Assembly: GCA_963793005.1 (NCBI GenBank)
Contig: CAWBYP010000002.1
Span: 1,426,001 to 1,490,000, forward strand
Source of the DNA: RPQJ01 sp963793005
Lineage (GTDB): Bacteria; Pseudomonadota; Gammaproteobacteria; Steroidobacterales; Steroidobacteraceae
Direction: 5' to 3'
DNA length: 64,000 nt
This document shows positions 63,496-64,000 of this stretch, in pieces (within the stretch, counting starts at the first letter, position 1; every line of letters begins with the position of its first letter). The notes under the pieces are model-generated. The model was not told the origin of the DNA and did not search any database. It saw only the letters and a list, made by a program, of their open reading frames with translations. A program made the translations under genes and the position numbers.

Positions 63496-64000
63496 TTGAC
63501 ACAGCCGCCGCGGACCCCAGGCAAGTGCAACCTGCTGAATGCATTGCCGGACCGGGCCCGGAAGCGCCTGCTTGCGCGCTGCGAGCAGGTCGATCTGGTG
63601 CTGGACGAAGTGCTCTGCACGCCAGGCGATCACATCCAGCATGTCTACTTCCCGACCGAGAGTTTCATTTCACTGATCGAGCCGATTGGCGACCACGCTT
63701 GCCTCGAGGTCGGCCTCGTCGGCGACGAGGGCATGCTCGGCGCCTCGCTGGCGCTCGACGTCCGGGTGGCGCCGCTACGAGCACTGGTCCAGGGAGCCGG
63801 CCCGGCGTGGCGAATGGACGCAGCGCTCTTCCGCCGCGAGCTGCGCGACAGCCCGGCGCTGCAGGAAGTCCTGAACCACTACCTTTACGTGGTGATAAGC
63901 CAGCTGGCGCGAACGGCCGCATGCACGCGCTACCACGTCGTCGAGGCGCGGCTCGCACGCTGGCTCCTGATGACCCGCGACCGCGCGCACGGTAACAGCT
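63496..64000 (+). CDS. Crp/Fnr-family transcriptional regulator, 5' part (cut by window end)
   Basis: The frame beginning with TTG at 63496 encodes 168 residues and runs off the window. AAGGAG (63484-63489) sits six bases before the TTG, a strong site that fixes this start; no ATG serves it. The sequence has the cyclic-nucleotide-binding-like fold of Crp/Fnr proteins: CTPGDHIQHVYFPTESFISLIEPIGDH, LEVGLVGDEGMLGASLAL and the dimerisation helix region LQEVLNHYLYVVISQLARTAAC. No N-terminal Fnr cysteine cluster is seen. The DNA-binding helix-turn-helix should lie beyond the window. Confidence 0.85.
   Translation, partial: MTQPPRTPGKCNLLNALPDRARKRLLARCEQVDLVLDEVLCTPGDHIQHVYFPTESFISLIEPIGDHACLEVGLVGDEGMLGASLALDVRVAPLRALVQGAGPAWRMDAALFRRELRDSPALQEVLNHYLYVVISQLARTAACTRYHVVEARLARWLLMTRDRAHGNS

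Overview
This window is dense, GC-rich chromosomal DNA, most likely from an aerobic gammaproteobacterium. The lineage call rests on a FabY-type ketoacyl synthase, GltBD, RlpA, a DcaP-type porin and the general gene set. Several genes suit a lipid, steroid or terpenoid degrader: two acyl-CoA synthetases, two HSL-family hydrolases, a thiolase, a cholesterol-oxidase-like GMC enzyme and a PQQ alcohol dehydrogenase. No rRNA, tRNA, CRISPR array, transposase or prophage gene was found by eye. All start choices, motif positions and repeats were read directly from the sequence; family names come from remembered family features, not from searches.

Layout. 1-8.5 kb: the end of an unknown gene, then acyl-CoA synthetase, alpha/beta hydrolase and hemerythrin genes, facing a MalT-like LuxR regulator; a cupin dioxygenase-like gene runs away from that regulator and overlaps an amidase tail to tail. 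8.5-13.5 kb: PQQ/haem alcohol dehydrogenase, lipoprotein cytochrome, AlkB, second hydrolase, RlpA. 13.5-27.6 kb: the glutamate synthase pair gltB-gltD meets, stop codon to stop codon, a five-gene minus-strand operon (NfnA-like, NfnB-like, two 2-oxoacid:ferredoxin oxidoreductase subunits, and a 727-aa protein with a C-terminal ferredoxin domain). A perfect 56-bp inverted repeat fills the gap between them. 27.7-37 kb: GST, PPK2 kinase, FKBP isomerase, POT transporter, ICMT-like membrane methyltransferase, DmeF-like metal exporter, class I aldolase, META protein and a zinc-type dehydrogenase. 37-44 kb: second MalT-like regulator, small methyltransferase, GMC oxidase with a DUF6632-like partner, and an acyl-CoA synthetase whose conserved N-terminus seems frameshifted.

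44-54 kb is rich in thiol chemistry: AhpD-like protein, glutathione reductase, thiolase, rhodanese, a tandem GST/glutaredoxin-fold protein, a CoA-disulfide-reductase/rhodanese fusion and a SulP anion transporter, with a BASS symporter and a TauD dioxygenase among them. 54-58.6 kb: a second PPK2, then porin, exported glutaminase and exported asparaginase in one direction, which reads as an amide-nitrogen scavenging set. 58.8-64 kb: a GFA protein, a Tat-exported split-Soret-cytochrome-like dihaem protein, IF-1, an RRM protein, FabY, and the start of a Crp/Fnr regulator that uses TTG.

The most interesting parts are: (1) the Nfn-Kor-ferredoxin operon placed against GOGAT, a set that could link 2-oxoglutarate, ferredoxin and NADPH; (2) the undescribed N-terminal region of its 727-aa member; (3) C-run/G-run palindromes found in three divergent promoter regions; and (4) the 27-bp element that occurs once at 10.7 kb and as a perfect head-to-head pair at 20.1 kb.
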